From Acidobacteriota bacterium (GTDB lineage Bacteria; Acidobacteriota; Blastocatellia; Pyrinomonadales; Pyrinomonadaceae): 64,000 bases of DNA. The stretch is from positions 18,417 through 82,416 of the forward strand of contig JAIVJI010000069.1 of assembly GCA_020200135.1 (NCBI GenBank). The letters are read 5' to 3'. Shown here piece after piece: positions 7,077 through 16,653 of the stretch (its first letter is position 1; each line of letters begins with the position of its first letter). The notes under the pieces were generated by a model that was not told the origin of the DNA, did not search any database, and worked only from the letters and a program-made list of their open reading frames with translations. The translations under genes and the position numbers were made by a program.

Positions 7077-7415
7077 TCAGGCGGCGACCTTCGCGTACTT
7101 GTCGACGATGCGCGCGAGCGTCTCGCGGCTGGCGCCGCCGACGACGCGCTCGACCTCTCGGCCGCCGTCGAAGAAGACGAGCGTCGGGATGCCCTTGATG
7201 CCGAAGCGCTGCGGCACCTGCTGGTTCTCGTCCACGTTGAGCTTGAGGAAGCGCACGCGCCCCGCGTACTGCTTCGCCAGCTCCTCGAAGGTCGGCGCGA
7301 GCGCGCGGCACGGCGGGCACCACTCCGCCCAGAAGTCCAACACCATCGGCACGTCCGACCCCGCCACCTCGCGCTCGAAGCCCGCGTCGTCCACCGCCGA
7401 AACATACTGGCTCAT
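7077..7415 (-). CDS. trxA: Thioredoxin
   Basis: 112 residues, standard thioredoxin size. The active site is WCPPC (Cys33, Cys36; Pro replaces the usual Gly, a common variant). The cis-Pro loop 'GIKGIPTLVFFDGG' and the buried Asp of 'VLDFWAEW' are present. A cytoplasmic disulfide reductase is expected. The ATG at 7415 was chosen over a longer in-frame start because GGAG lies ~10 nt upstream and it fits the family N-terminus. It is divergent from the Crp-type regulator at 7616; the shared 200-nt spacer must hold both promoters. Confidence 0.93.
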   Translation of the reverse strand: MSQYVSAVDDAGFEREVAGSDVPMVLDFWAEWCPPCRALAPTFEELAKQYAGRVRFLKLNVDENQQVPQRFGIKGIPTLVFFDGGREVERVVGGASRETLARIVDKYAKVAA

Positions 7416-7615
7416 CTCTTTAAACTCCTGTCGCTGACTCGTTCTCGAAAAGCGCGTGGCGCTTCCCACCCACGCGCGGAGGCCAGTATGCGCCGCCCCG
7501 GCGTGCGGCTTCAGTAATCGGGATTACACGGCCGGCTCGCGGCGCGGCCCCCCGCGTCGTACACTGGAACGCCGCGAGCCCGGCGCGCATCAGATGACTT
7601 TCAGGCGGGTTTGAT

Positions 7616-8275
7616 ATGAGCACGAGACCCAACGAAGACTACGGCCCCGACCTCTTCCAGGGGATGACGCCCGAGGAGCTGCGCGAGGTCGAGCGCGTGA
7701 CGACGACGCGCACCTTCCGGCGCGGCGCCGTCATCTACACGCCGGGCGAGACGGGCGAGGCGCTCTTCCTCTTGCGCGAGGGCGCGGTGCAGATTTACCG
7801 CATGTCGCCCGAGGGGCGGAAGCTCGTCATCGCGCACCTCCTCCCGCACAGCTTCTTCGGCGAGATGACCTGCATCGGACAGGGCATGTACGACACCTTC
7901 GCCGAGGTGACCGAGGACTCAGTCATCGTCACGATGAACTGCTCGGTCCTGAACCGCCTGCTCGCGTCGAAGCCCGAGATCGCGCGCCGCATCCTCGAAG
8001 CTTTCGGCCGCCGCGTGCTCGAAGCCGAGCGCCAGCTCGAAGACACGGTCTTCAAAGGCCTCCCCGCGCGCGTCGCCGCGCTGCTGCTGCGCGAGTCGGA
8101 CGGCGACGCGGTGGACGGCCTCACGCACCAGGACATCGCCGAGCGCCTCGGCGTCTACCGCGAGACCGCCACCAACGCTTTGAACGAGCTGAAGGCCGCG
8201 CAGGTCATCTCCATCGGCCGCAAACACATCACCATCCTCGACCGCGAGCGCCTCGCGCGCCTCGCCGGGGAGTAA
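7616..8275 (+). CDS. Crp/Fnr-family transcriptional regulator
   Basis: 219 residues: an N-terminal cNMP-binding-like beta-barrel (~15-125, 'LLPHSFFGEMTCIGQGMY'), a dimerisation helix (~125-150) and a C-terminal winged HTH (~170-195, 'THQDIAERLGVYRETATNAL'). Only Cys86 and Cys109 are present, so the Fnr-type Fe-S cluster is absent. The effector is not predictable; 'YRETATNALNELK' resembles redox/NO-responsive members. It is divergent from the thioredoxin gene, which could be a target. A family A hairpin starts immediately after the stop. Confidence 0.9.
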   Translation: MSTRPNEDYGPDLFQGMTPEELREVERVTTTRTFRRGAVIYTPGETGEALFLLREGAVQIYRMSPEGRKLVIAHLLPHSFFGEMTCIGQGMYDTFAEVTEDSVIVTMNCSVLNRLLASKPEIARRILEAFGRRVLEAERQLEDTVFKGLPARVAALLLRESDGDAVDGLTHQDIAERLGVYRETATNALNELKAAQVISIGRKHITILDRERLARLAGE

Positions 8276-8276
8276 A

Positions 8277-8378
8277 AATTAACAGGGGCGGACAGGACAG
8301 GCGGGATATGGGGTTTAAGATTTCTGGTCTGAAATCTCAACCCTCAAATCCCGCCCATCCTGTCCGCCCCTGTTAATT
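8277..8378. repeat. 3'-end hairpin element, family A copy 2
   Basis: Arms 8277-8307 and 8348-8378 pair at 29 of 31 positions. Consensus words GGCGGACAGG and GGCGGGAT replace the GATGGACAGG words of the other copies, while the AATTAACA ends and the loop word GAAATCT are retained. It sits between two convergent genes: 1 nt after the Crp-type stop and 10 nt from the nuoI stop. Confidence 0.9.
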
Positions 8379-8388
8379 ATTTTCCGGG

Positions 8389-8910
8389 CTAGACGACTTT
8401 GTACTCGGAGTCTATCTCCTCGTCGGCGAAGGCGACGCGGTAGTTGGGCGACTGCTTCTGCTTGGTGATGAGGAGGTCGTCCTTGGTCTTGAGCAGGTCG
8501 GCGCGCGAGTAGACCGAGAGCTCGAAGTTGAAGCCGTGCGTGATGGCGTCCTTGGGGCAGGCTTCGACGCAGAAGCCGCAGAAGATGCAGCGGCCGTAGT
8601 CGATGTTGTAGACCTCAGCGTACCGCTCGTCCACGCCCGTGCGCTCCTTGGGCGGGCGCGGGTCGTCGGCGGCGACGATGTAGATGCAGTCCGAGGGGCA
8701 CGCGGCCGCGCAGAGGTAACAGGCGACGCACTTCTCGCGCCCCAGCTCGTCCACGTGGAGGAGGTGCTGGCCCCGGAAGCGCGGCTGGAGCGTGACCGGC
8801 TCGTCCGGGTACTGCACCGTCCACTTCTCGCGCGGGATGTACGAGGCGGTCGTCATCATCCCCTTGATGATGGCCCGCGTGTTCTCTATCACGTCGCCGA
8901 TGATGCCCAT
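8389..8910 (-). CDS. nuoI: NADH dehydrogenase-like subunit I (2x[4Fe-4S])
   Basis: 173 residues with two complete 4Fe-4S motifs: CVACYLCAAACP (Cys61, 64, 67, 71) and CIFCGFCVEACP (Cys108, 111, 114, 118). The N-terminal segment 'PDEPVTLQPRFRGQHLL' and the C-terminal 'HGFNFELSVYSRADLL' are specific for NuoI, the subunit carrying clusters N6a/N6b between the peripheral arm and the membrane arm of complex I. It is the last gene of the sucC...ndk run. No other nuo gene is in the window, so it is either detached from the nuo operon or a second copy. GAGG precedes the ATG at 8910. Confidence 0.9.
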   Translation of the reverse strand: MGIIGDVIENTRAIIKGMMTTASYIPREKWTVQYPDEPVTLQPRFRGQHLLHVDELGREKCVACYLCAAACPSDCIYIVAADDPRPPKERTGVDERYAEVYNIDYGRCIFCGFCVEACPKDAITHGFNFELSVYSRADLLKTKDDLLITKQKQSPNYRVAFADEEIDSEYKVV

Positions 8911-8933
8911 GTCAACCTCGAAGCCCTCAGCTC

Positions 8934-9362
8934 TTAGACGAACTCCAGCCGGCTGAAGAAGTAGGCCAGCTCGATCTGCGCGTTCTCCTCGGAGTCCGAG
9001 CCGTGGACGGCGTTCTCGCCGATGGAGCTGGCGAACTCCTTGCGCAGCGTCCCCTCGTCGGCCTTCGCCGGGTCGGTCGCGCCCATCAGGTCGCGCCAGG
9101 CCCTGACCGCGCCCTCCTTCTCCAAGGCCAGCACGACGCACGGCCCCGAAGACATGAACGCCGTCAGCTCGCCGAAGAACGGGCGCTCGCGGTGTACCTC
9201 GTAGAAGCCCTCGGCCTCGCGCCGCGTCAGGTGGATGAGCTTCATCGCGCGTAGGCGGAAGCCCGCGTCGAGGACGCGCTGTAAGACCGCGCCCGTCCGC
9301 CCCGCCCGCACCGCGTCGGGCTTGATGATTCCGAAAGTGAGATTGCCTGCCTGCTCTGCCAT
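8934..9362 (-). CDS. ndk: Nucleoside diphosphate kinase
   Basis: 142 residues. It contains 'FGIIKPDAV', '[18 protein letters not shown]', '[13 protein letters not shown]' and the phospho-acceptor His120 in 'NAVHGSDS', all diagnostic. It transfers gamma-phosphate from ATP to other NDPs. The ATG at 9362 follows GAGGAAA; a TTG one codon upstream is also in frame but less likely. It lies between sucD and nuoI; association with succinyl-CoA synthetase, which makes NTP, is a common genomic arrangement. Confidence 0.96.
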   Translation of the reverse strand: MAEQAGNLTFGIIKPDAVRAGRTGAVLQRVLDAGFRLRAMKLIHLTRREAEGFYEVHRERPFFGELTAFMSSGPCVVLALEKEGAVRAWRDLMGATDPAKADEGTLRKEFASSIGENAVHGSDSEENAQIELAYFFSRLEFV

Positions 9363-9398
9363 CAATTTCCTCTTGGATGAGTTGGGTTGGAAAAACTT

Positions 9399-10283
9399 TT
9401 AAGCCGTCGCGCCCGAGCCGAGCGAGTCCTTGACGGCCTGGCCGATGTCCGCGGGCGAACGCACCACGCGGATGCCGGCCTCCTCCAAAGCCTTCATCTT
9501 CTCGGCGGCGGTGCCCTTGCCGCCGGCGATGATGGCGCCGGCGTGCCCCATGCGTCTTCCGGGCGGCGCGGTCTGCCCGGCGATGAAGGCGATGATGGGC
9601 TTGGTCACGTTGTCTCTGGCGAACGCGGCGGCCTCCTCCTCGGCGGTGCCGCCTATCTCGCCGATCATGACGATGGCCTCGGTCTCGGGGTCGTCCTGGA
9701 AGAGCGCGAGCGCGTTGAGGTGCGTGGTGCCGACGATGGGGTCGCCGCCGATGCCGATGGCGGTGGACTGACCCAAACCGAGTTTGGTCAACTGCCCGAC
9801 GGCCTCGTAGGTGAGAGTGCCCGAGCGCGAGACGACGCCGACGCGCCCCTCCTTGTGGATGTGGCCGGGCATGATGCCGATCTTGCACTTGCCGGGCGAG
9901 ATGACGCCGGGGCAGTTCGGGCCGACGAGACGGGTCGGCTTGTCGGCGAGGTACTCCTTGACCTTCACCATGTCGAGCGCGGGGATGCCCTCGGTGATGC
10001 AGACGACGAGCGGGACGCCGGCGTCGGCCGCCTCCATGATGGCGTCGGCGGCGAACGGCGGCGGCACGTAGATGACCGAGGCGTTGGCGCCGGCCTCGCT
10101 GACGGCGTCCGCGACGGTGTTGAAGACGGGGATGCCCTCGTGCGTCGTCCCGCCCTTACCCGGCGTGACGCCGCCGACGACCTGCGTCCCGTACTCGACC
10201 ATCTGCCTCGTGTGGAACGTGCCCTCTTTGCCCGTGATGCCCTGCACGACGAGCCGCGTATTTTTGTCTACAAGTACGCTCAA
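9399..10283 (-). CDS. sucD: Succinyl-CoA synthetase alpha subunit
   Basis: 294 residues. N-terminal CoA-binding Rossmann domain ('[13 protein letters not shown]') and C-terminal ligase domain with the phosphorylated His247 in 'RRMGHAGAI'. The start is a TTG at 10283: GGAG lies 7 nt upstream and the protein then begins '[15 protein letters not shown]', the family start; a second TTG 15 nt upstream has no such site. It is separated from its partner sucC by two genes (beta-CASP nuclease, mauE-like), although sucCD are normally adjacent. Confidence 0.95.
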   Translation of the reverse strand: MSVLVDKNTRLVVQGITGKEGTFHTRQMVEYGTQVVGGVTPGKGGTTHEGIPVFNTVADAVSEAGANASVIYVPPPFAADAIMEAADAGVPLVVCITEGIPALDMVKVKEYLADKPTRLVGPNCPGVISPGKCKIGIMPGHIHKEGRVGVVSRSGTLTYEAVGQLTKLGLGQSTAIGIGGDPIVGTTHLNALALFQDDPETEAIVMIGEIGGTAEEEAAAFARDNVTKPIIAFIAGQTAPPGRRMGHAGAIIAGGKGTAAEKMKALEEAGIRVVRSPADIGQAVKDSLGSGATA

Positions 10284-10384
10284 CGTCTCGCTCCTCAAGA
10301 CCGAATTTTATTTCTTTGTTTGAACGCGGAGTATACCACGCGGCCGCGCCCCGCGAAAAAGCCGCCCTGCGCCCGCGAGCCCGT

Positions 10385-11791
10385 TCACTCCAGCTCGACG
10401 CCCTGGCCGTACTCGGGCGCTTCCACGCGCCAGCCGAAGTGTTCGCGGATGTGTCCGGCCATGGCGGCGGCGGCCTCGGGCTCGCCGTGCGTGGTGAAGG
10501 AGCGGCGCGGCGGCGTCTCCCTCAAGGGCTCGAGCCAGCGCAGGACCTCCTTCCAGTCTGCGTGAGCCGAGAGCCCGCCGATGCGCTCGACGTGACAGCG
10601 GACGGGCACGTCCCCCTTCATGATGCGTACGAACTTCGAGCCGTCGACAATCTTCCGCCCCGTCGTGCCCGCCGCCTGGAAGCCGACGAAGAGGACGGTC
10701 GCGCGCTCGTCCGGCAGGATGCGCCGCGCGTGATGCAGCACGCGCCCGCCCGTCATCATCCCCGACGCCGAGATGAGGACGCGCGTCCCCTGCTCGTCGT
10801 TCAGGCGCTTCGACTCCTCGCGCGTCGAGGCCGTCACCATCGAGCGCGTGCGCAGAGGGTGCCGGTTCTCCTCGACGACGCTCGCGTACTCCTCGTCGTG
10901 CTCGTCGCGGTGGCGCGAGTAGATTTGCGTCGCGGCCGCCGCCATCGGCGAGTCCACGCGCACGGGCAGGACGGGAATGCGCCCCTCGTCTTCCAGCTCG
11001 CGCAGGTGGTAGAGCAGCTCCTGCGTGCGCCCGACGGCGAAGGCCGGGATGAGCAGCGGGCCGCCGCGCGCGACCGCCTCGTTGACGACGCGCGCGAGCG
11101 CGACCTTCGGGTCTTCGGGGTCGTGCAGGCGGTCGCCGTAAGTCGACTCGACGAGCATGTAGTCGCACGCGGGCGGCGCGACGGGGTCGGGTATGATGGG
11201 CTGGTCGTAGTGGCCGAGGTCGCCCGAGAAGAGCACGCGCCGCCCCGCGCCGTCCGAACCCGCGCCGTCCACTTCGAGCAGCACGAGGCTCGACCCCAAA
11301 ATGTGCCCCGCGATGTGGAACGAGGCGCTTACCCCCCCGGCAACTTCGGTCGGCTCGCCGGTGTTGGGGCAGGTGCGAATCAGCTTGATGGCCGCGCGCG
11401 CGTCCTCCTCGGTGTAGAGCGGCAGCGCCGGCTGGTGCCGCGTCAGACCTTTGCGGTTCCTGTACTCCGCCTCCTCCTCCTGCAAACGCGCCGAGTCGGG
11501 CAGCAGCAGCTTCAACAGGTCGGCCGTCCCCTTCGAGCAGAAGACCGGCCCGCCGAACCCCAGTCTGACGAGACGCGGCAGGTACGCCGTGTGGTCGACG
11601 TGCGCGTGCGTGATGACGACCGCGTCCAGACTCTTCGGGTCGAACGGCGGGTCCTCCCAGTTCCGCTCACGCAACTCCCTCAACCCCTGAAACAGCCCGC
11701 AGTCGACCAGCACCCGGCTCCCGCCACCCTCGACCAGGTACTTCGACCCCGTCACCGTCCCCACCCCACCCCAGAAACTCAGAGTAGCCAT
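10385..11791 (-). CDS. MBL-fold beta-CASP RNase-like hydrolase
   Basis: 468 residues. The metallo-beta-lactamase core has 'THAHVDH' (His62, 64, 67), 'FHIAGHILGSS' and 'FSGDLGHYDQP'. The beta-CASP insertion runs through 'PLLIPAFAVGRTQELLYHL' and 'VLISASGMMTGGR'. The C-terminal RMMBL zinc motif 'IGGLSAHADWKEVLRWL' is complete. This is the CPSF73/YSH1-like family with bacterial TTHA0252-type members, which are Zn-dependent endo/exoribonucleases. It lies inside the sucC-sucD interval on the same strand. RNA processing is the best inference. Confidence 0.92.
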   Translation of the reverse strand: MATLSFWGGVGTVTGSKYLVEGGGSRVLVDCGLFQGLRELRERNWEDPPFDPKSLDAVVITHAHVDHTAYLPRLVRLGFGGPVFCSKGTADLLKLLLPDSARLQEEEAEYRNRKGLTRHQPALPLYTEEDARAAIKLIRTCPNTGEPTEVAGGVSASFHIAGHILGSSLVLLEVDGAGSDGAGRRVLFSGDLGHYDQPIIPDPVAPPACDYMLVESTYGDRLHDPEDPKVALARVVNEAVARGGPLLIPAFAVGRTQELLYHLRELEDEGRIPVLPVRVDSPMAAAATQIYSRHRDEHDEEYASVVEENRHPLRTRSMVTASTREESKRLNDEQGTRVLISASGMMTGGRVLHHARRILPDERATVLFVGFQAAGTTGRKIVDGSKFVRIMKGDVPVRCHVERIGGLSAHADWKEVLRWLEPLRETPPRRSFTTHGEPEAAAAMAGHIREHFGWRVEAPEYGQGVELE

Positions 11792-11841
11792 CCCGCCTCC
11801 GTTTGAAATTCGTTTGAAGGGTTAATTAACGCGCGGCGATT

Positions 11842-12291
11842 CTACACTTCGACCCTCCGCTCCGCACGCAGGCGCGGGAGGCCGAAGAGGACGAGGGCGC
11901 AGGGGAGGAGGAGGGCGAGGTTGCGCAGCGCCGTGGAGACGCCGAGCTGGCTGGCGATGAGGCGGCCGAAGCAGCCGCATTCGAGCGGCTCGCCGCGGAG
12001 GACGTAGACGTAGTAGAGCGCGTAGGCGGCGAAGCCGACGAGCAGCGCCGCCGAGACGAGCGCCCCGAGGCGCGCGGTGCGCGGCAGGAGGAGAAGCGCG
12101 GCTACGAGGAGTTCGGAGGCGATGACGGCGAAGGCCGCGGGCCAGACCCAGCGCGCCTCGACGAGGTTGGAGAGGTTGGCGGCGAAGTCCGAGAGCGTGA
12201 GGAGCTTCGCGCCGGCCGCGAAGAGGAAGAGCGCCGCGAGCCCGAAGCGGCTGACGTGCGCGAGCACCTTGAGGAGTTTGCGACCTCTCAT
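11842..12291 (-). CDS. MauE/DoxX-like redox-associated membrane protein
   Basis: 149 residues with four predicted transmembrane helices. It carries the MauE-type signature 'GEPLECGCFGRLI' (CxC followed by FG) in the loop after helix 3. MauE relatives act in disulfide or electron transfer across the membrane during maturation of exported redox proteins. Between sucC and the beta-CASP gene, same strand. The exact partner is unknown. Confidence 0.85.
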   Translation of the reverse strand: MRGRKLLKVLAHVSRFGLAALFLFAAGAKLLTLSDFAANLSNLVEARWVWPAAFAVIASELLVAALLLLPRTARLGALVSAALLVGFAAYALYYVYVLRGEPLECGCFGRLIASQLGVSTALRNLALLLPCALVLFGLPRLRAERRVEV

Positions 12292-12325
12292 CTGAAGTTT
12301 AAGCGGGCGGCGTCGCGGGAGTGGG

Positions 12326-12426
12326 AATTAACATGGATGGACAGGACAGGCAGGATAAGAGGTTTGAAATTTGAGATTTGAAATCTTAAGTCCCCATCCT
12401 GTTCATCCTGTCCATCCGTGTTAATT
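12326..12426. repeat. 3'-end hairpin element, family A copy 3
   Basis: Arms 12326-12356 and 12396-12426 pair at 26 of 31 positions, with the same AATTAACATGGATGGACAGG start as copy 1 and the same loop words (TTTGAGATTTGAAATCTT). It is 23 nt past the sucC stop, inside the sucC-mauE spacer, so it may attenuate transcription within the run. Confidence 0.9.
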
Positions 12427-12449
12427 CTTCCGACCGTGATAAGCGCCGT

Positions 12450-13622
<1,173 letters not shown>

Positions 13623-13824
13623 CCTCGGCCCCTTCGGCGGCGAGACGGGAGGCCCGCCGCGCGCAAATGTTTTTGGTTGTATCGGAACGCCGACGAGTGT
13701 ACCGGCACGCCCCTCGCTATCGCAAGTGAGGCCGTCAGCGGTTGGCCTTTGCTTTCGGCATTCCCGCCCGCGGGACAGTCAAGTTGATTTGAAACCGTGC
13801 AAGGACTCTCAGGCTCAACGCTGC

Positions 13825-13845
13825 AAGCTGACCGCTCAGCTTTTT
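13825..13845 (+). terminator. Short terminator-like hairpin
   Basis: A 7-bp stem (13825-13831 with 13836-13842) closes a 4-nt loop and runs into TTTTT. It precedes the small reading frame at 13903, so it could be an attenuator or the end of antisense transcription from sucC's upstream region. Confidence 0.4.
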
Positions 13846-13902
13846 GGAATCCGGTCGTGATTAAGCGTCTTTTTCAGACATCAAGACGGGCGAGGTGAAG
13901 CG

Positions 13903-13968
13903 ATGACGTTGGCTCTAACGGTGCTCTTTGCGGTCAGCCTCTACACCAGAACCGGCCGGTCTCGATAA
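13903..13968 (+). CDS. Possible 21-residue leader or small membrane peptide
   Basis: The ATG at 13903 is preceded by GAGGTGAAGCG, an excellent ribosome-binding site. The frame reads 'MTLALTVLFAVSLYTRTGRS' plus one Arg, then TAA: a hydrophobic stretch with a basic tail. A strong terminator follows 38 nt later. No family recognised; it could equally be a chance frame in a non-coding RNA. Confidence 0.3.
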   Translation: MTLALTVLFAVSLYTRTGRSR

Positions 13969-14006
13969 GCGTTTTAGAAGACGGTTGCATCCTTTTGAGT
14001 GAAGAG

Positions 14007-14049
14007 GTTCCGCGGGACGGACACGCGTTCGTCCCGCGGAACTTTTTTT
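14007..14049 (+). terminator. Strong Rho-independent terminator
   Basis: A 13-bp perfect GC-rich stem (14007-14019 with 14030-14042) is followed by seven Ts. There is no annotated long gene upstream on this strand, so it probably ends a short transcript, perhaps the one carrying the 13903 frame. Confidence 0.85.
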
Positions 14050-14138
14050 GTGCGCCGCGGCGTTGCCGCCCGCGCCCCGACGCGTTAACCTTCCTGCCGT
14101 GCGCTCCCGACCTTGACCAACCAACCCGGAGAAGAATC

Positions 14139-14561
14139 ATGAGCGAAGTGGTCGTGACTTCCCTTTCAAACCTGCGCAACGAGGTCAGCTACGGCGAAGG
14201 GCAGACGCTGGTGACCGACGAGCCGGCGGCGCTCGGCGGCGAGGGCGCGGGGCCCGACCCTTACACGCTGCTCCTGGCCGCGCTCGGCAGCTGCGTCTCG
14301 ATGACGCTCATGCTGTACGCGCGCCGCAAGGGCTGGCCGCTCGAACGCGTGCGCGTGCGCCTGCGCCAGCGCCGCGTCCACTCGAAGGACTGCGCCGAGT
14401 GCGGGAGCGACGTCGGGGGCTTCATCCACCAGATGGAGCGCGCCGTCGAGCTGGAGGGCGACCTCGACGAGGAGCAGCGCGCGCGCCTGCTGGAGATCGC
14501 GCACCGCTGCCCCGTCCACCGCACGCTCACCAGCGAGATCGCGGTCACCGAGCTGAGGTGA
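14139..14561 (+). CDS. OsmC-family peroxiredoxin-like protein
   Basis: 140 residues. Cys52 in 'LGSCVSMTLMLYARRKGW' and Cys124 in 'HRCPVHRTL' are the two redox cysteines of OsmC/Ohr proteins, which reduce organic hydroperoxides. Two extra cysteines occur in 'KDCAECG' at 85-88, a feature of the YhfA/OsmC-like subgroup. The ATG at 14139 has GGAGAAG upstream, and the longer in-frame extension would run through the terminator at 14007-14049, so it was rejected. Confidence 0.88.
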   Translation: MSEVVVTSLSNLRNEVSYGEGQTLVTDEPAALGGEGAGPDPYTLLLAALGSCVSMTLMLYARRKGWPLERVRVRLRQRRVHSKDCAECGSDVGGFIHQMERAVELEGDLDEEQRARLLEIAHRCPVHRTLTSEIAVTELR

Positions 14562-14645
14562 GCGAAGCCCCCGGCGTTCTTGCCTGACCGGCTGATGACT
14601 GTTTAAATGTTCGGCGTCGATTCTTTCGTACACGCGCCCTTCGAG

Positions 14646-15716
14646 ATGAACCAGATGAAACGTCCGGCCCTGCTCCTGATACTCTCCGCACTCATCCTGT
14701 CCGCCGCCAACTGCAAGTCCGAGAGCAAGCCCGACGCGACGGCCGCGACGGGCGCGAGCCCCGAAGCTGCCGGCGGGACGGCCGGCGCCGCGAACGCCGA
14801 AGCGACCCCGCCGCCCGGCGCCGTCGAGGTCTCCGAGGCAACCTTCCGGAAAGACCTGGAGCAGAACCCCGGCGACCCCGTCGCGCACTACAACCTCGGC
14901 ACCGTCTACCTCGCGAGCGGCAAGTTCGCCGAAGCCGCCGAGCAGTTCAAGGCGGTCGCCGCGAAGGAGCCGCGAAATCTCGACGCCTTCGCCAGGATGG
15001 GCATCGCCTACGCGTCCGCGAATAGGCACACGGAAGCGGCCGACGCCTTCAAGTCCGCGCTCAAGCTCCAGCCGAACAACGCCGAGCTGCATCGCCGACT
15101 GGCCGAGGTCTACGAGAAGACGGGCCGCGCGGCCGAGGCGGCGGCACTGCGCGCCAGGTTGCAGCGGCTTGAGCCGAACGCCGCCGCGAAGGAGCTTTAC
15201 CAGGGCGGCAAGTTCGCGGAGGCTATTGGCGAGCTTCGGAAGAGTTCGCCGCGAAACGCCGAGAGCTTCTACCTCGAAGGTCTCGCGCTCCTCAAGCTCA
15301 AGCAGACGGCCGAGGCCGTGTCCGCCTTCAAGCAGGCCGCGAGGCTCGACCCGAAGCACGCCGACGCCTTCTTCCAGCTCGGCAACGCGCACGACGAGTT
15401 GAAACAGCAGGAGGAGGCCGCCGCCGCGTTCAAAGAGGCCGCGCGCCTCAACCCGCGGGACGCCGACGCGCTCTACAACCTCGGCAACACCTATGACAAG
15501 CTGAACCGCCCGCAGGACGCCGCGTCGGCCTTCGCGGCCGCCATACGCGTCCGCCCCGCCGACGCCGACGCGCGCTTCATGCTCGCCTCCGTCCAGCTCA
15601 AACAGGGCAACCTCGCCGCCGCCAACGAACAGCACGAGGCGCTCAAGAAGCTCCACCCCGAGACGGCCGAGAAACTCCAAAGGCTCATCACCCTCTCGTC
15701 CCCCGCGCGGAAATAG
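14646..15716 (+). CDS. Secreted or lipid-anchored TPR-repeat protein
   Basis: About 356 residues: a hydrophobic signal segment ('RPALLLILSALILSAANC'), an Ala/Gly/Pro linker and about seven TPR units from residue ~65 on ('AHYNLGTVYLASGKFAEAAE', 'AFFQLGNAHDELKQQEEAAA', 'ALYNLGNTYDKLNRPQDAAS'). The Cys after the signal could be lipidated, but Asn at -1 is atypical. It is expected to be periplasmic and scaffold-like. Two close ATGs (14646, 14655) are possible starts and neither has a strong ribosome-binding site. Confidence 0.8.
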   Translation: MNQMKRPALLLILSALILSAANCKSESKPDATAATGASPEAAGGTAGAANAEATPPPGAVEVSEATFRKDLEQNPGDPVAHYNLGTVYLASGKFAEAAEQFKAVAAKEPRNLDAFARMGIAYASANRHTEAADAFKSALKLQPNNAELHRRLAEVYEKTGRAAEAAALRARLQRLEPNAAAKELYQGGKFAEAIGELRKSSPRNAESFYLEGLALLKLKQTAEAVSAFKQAARLDPKHADAFFQLGNAHDELKQQEEAAAAFKEAARLNPRDADALYNLGNTYDKLNRPQDAASAFAAAIRVRPADADARFMLASVQLKQGNLAAANEQHEALKKLHPETAEKLQRLITLSSPARK

Positions 15717-15746
15717 TCTCCCCGTCTGAGTGATTGCCGCAAAGCA

Positions 15747-15780
15747 AAAGCCTCCAACCCGCCGCCGGCTGAAGGCTTTT
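15747..15780. terminator. Bidirectional terminator between TPR gene and tRNA-Pro
   Basis: AAAAGCCT (15747-15754) pairs with AGGCTTTT (15773-15780) around a GC-rich loop that can pair further. A-rich on one side and T-rich on the other, so it can terminate both the TPR gene and the minus-strand tRNA transcript. Confidence 0.75.
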
Positions 15781-15785
15781 GTGTA

Positions 15786-15859
15786 TCGGGATGACTGGAT
15801 TCGAACCAGCGACCTCTCGCACCCCAAGCGAGCGCGCTACCAGGCTGCGCCACATCCCG
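15786..15859 (-). tRNA. tRNA-Pro (anticodon GGG)
   Basis: On the minus strand the 7-bp acceptor stem CGGGATG/CATCCCG closes a full cloverleaf. The D-arm contains GGCGCAGCCTGGTAGCGC, the anticodon stem CTCGC/GCGAG holds loop TTGGGGT (anticodon GGG), and the T-loop is GGTTCGAATCC. The discriminator is A, and the 3' CCA is not genome-encoded. It lies downstream of the MerR gene on the same strand. Confidence 0.96.
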
Positions 15860-15924
15860 TGACGGCGTTTAGTATCACCGGAAAATATTATTTGGTCAAA
15901 CGAGGCGGGCGCGGGGCCAGGCGC

Positions 15925-16482
15925 TCAGCGGCGCTGTGAGCCGGAGCGCGGCTCTTCGGTTTCGAGGAGGAGCATGATGGCGCGCAACTGCTCGCGCAGG
16001 CGGCGGAGCGCGGCGCGGCTCTCGTTCGAGACGGGAGCCTTCGGCTCGGCGGCGTAGGCGCGCCCGCCGGGTTCGGCAGGCGCGGCGTCGGGGCGCGTCT
16101 CCGCGAAGGGGCGCGGAGACTCTTCCATCTCGGGCGGCGGCGCGGGGACGAGTTGCGGCGCCGGCGCGGCGGCTGAGACCTGCGCGCCCATCTCGGGGGT
16201 GACGACCTTGAGCTTGCTCGCGCCGCGCAGCTCGTTCGTCAGACGCTTCTTCGCGCCGGCGATGGTGTACTGGTCTTCGTAGAGCAGTTCCTTGATGCGC
16301 AGGACCATCTCGACGTCGCGCTTGCGGTAGGTGCGCTGCCCCGCGCGGTTCTTCTGCGGCGCGAGCATCGGAAACTCCGACTCCCAGTAGCGGAGCACAT
16401 GCGCCTGAATCCCCGTGATGTCGCACACCTCTCCGATCTTGAAGAAGAGCTTTTCGGGAATGGAGACGGCTGCTCTGTTCAT
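15925..16482 (-). CDS. MerR-family transcriptional regulator
   Basis: 185 residues. The N-terminal winged HTH begins '[20 protein letters not shown]', with the wing '[20 protein letters not shown]'. This is the HspR-like/MerR type in which no metal-binding Cys are conserved (its one Cys is in the HTH). The C-terminal half is Ala/Pro-rich and low-complexity with a final coiled-coil-like helix. The effector is unknown. The ATG at 16482 fits the family start; a longer frame to 16530 is unlikely. It has its own consensus promoter upstream (16600-16628), and tRNA-Pro follows 65 nt downstream. Confidence 0.88.
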   Translation of the reverse strand: MNRAAVSIPEKLFFKIGEVCDITGIQAHVLRYWESEFPMLAPQKNRAGQRTYRKRDVEMVLRIKELLYEDQYTIAGAKKRLTNELRGASKLKVVTPEMGAQVSAAAPAPQLVPAPPPEMEESPRPFAETRPDAAPAEPGGRAYAAEPKAPVSNESRAALRRLREQLRAIMLLLETEEPRSGSQRR

Positions 16483-16599
16483 AACTGAAAGGAGTCCCGC
16501 ACCGGGCGCTTCGCCCGCGCCACGCTTCACACTCGTCTGAACTTTGGACGTTGGCGGCTCGCCGACGCTCGGAGGCGGCCGTGGGGGAAATACGGGACA

Positions 16600-16628
16600 A
16601 TGTTACTAGTGGCTCAAACCCTTGTCAA
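16600..16628 (-). promoter_or_regulatory. Sigma70-type promoter of the MerR gene
   Basis: Reading the minus strand: TTGACA (16628-16623), 17-nt spacer, TAACAT (16605-16600). Near-consensus, about 120 nt upstream of the MerR ATG. No obvious MerR dyad within the spacer. Confidence 0.7.
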
Positions 16629-16653
16629 CGTTATTGTTAGCGTACGGGGCGGG

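Larger units (their letters stand above)
13623..14138. other. 516-nt intergenic region with two terminator hairpins and a tiny reading frame
   Basis: This spacer between divergent sucC and osmC contains, in plus-strand order, a short terminator-like hairpin (13825-13845), a 21-codon frame with a good ribosome-binding site (13903-13968) and a strong terminator (14007-14049). This looks like a short independent transcript of about 150-200 nt. No rRNA, tRNA or known riboswitch pattern was recognised. Confidence 0.5.

Noticed and set aside
8911..9888. A single large minus-strand frame reaching from nuoI to 9888
   Set aside because: It is nuoI joined to an antiphase frame through ndk and sucD; ndk and sucD have full motifs and ribosome-binding sites of their own.
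13995..14138. Longer N-terminus for the OsmC protein
   Set aside because: The extension would translate through the 14007-14049 terminator, and the ATG at 14139 has its own ribosome-binding site and the family start.
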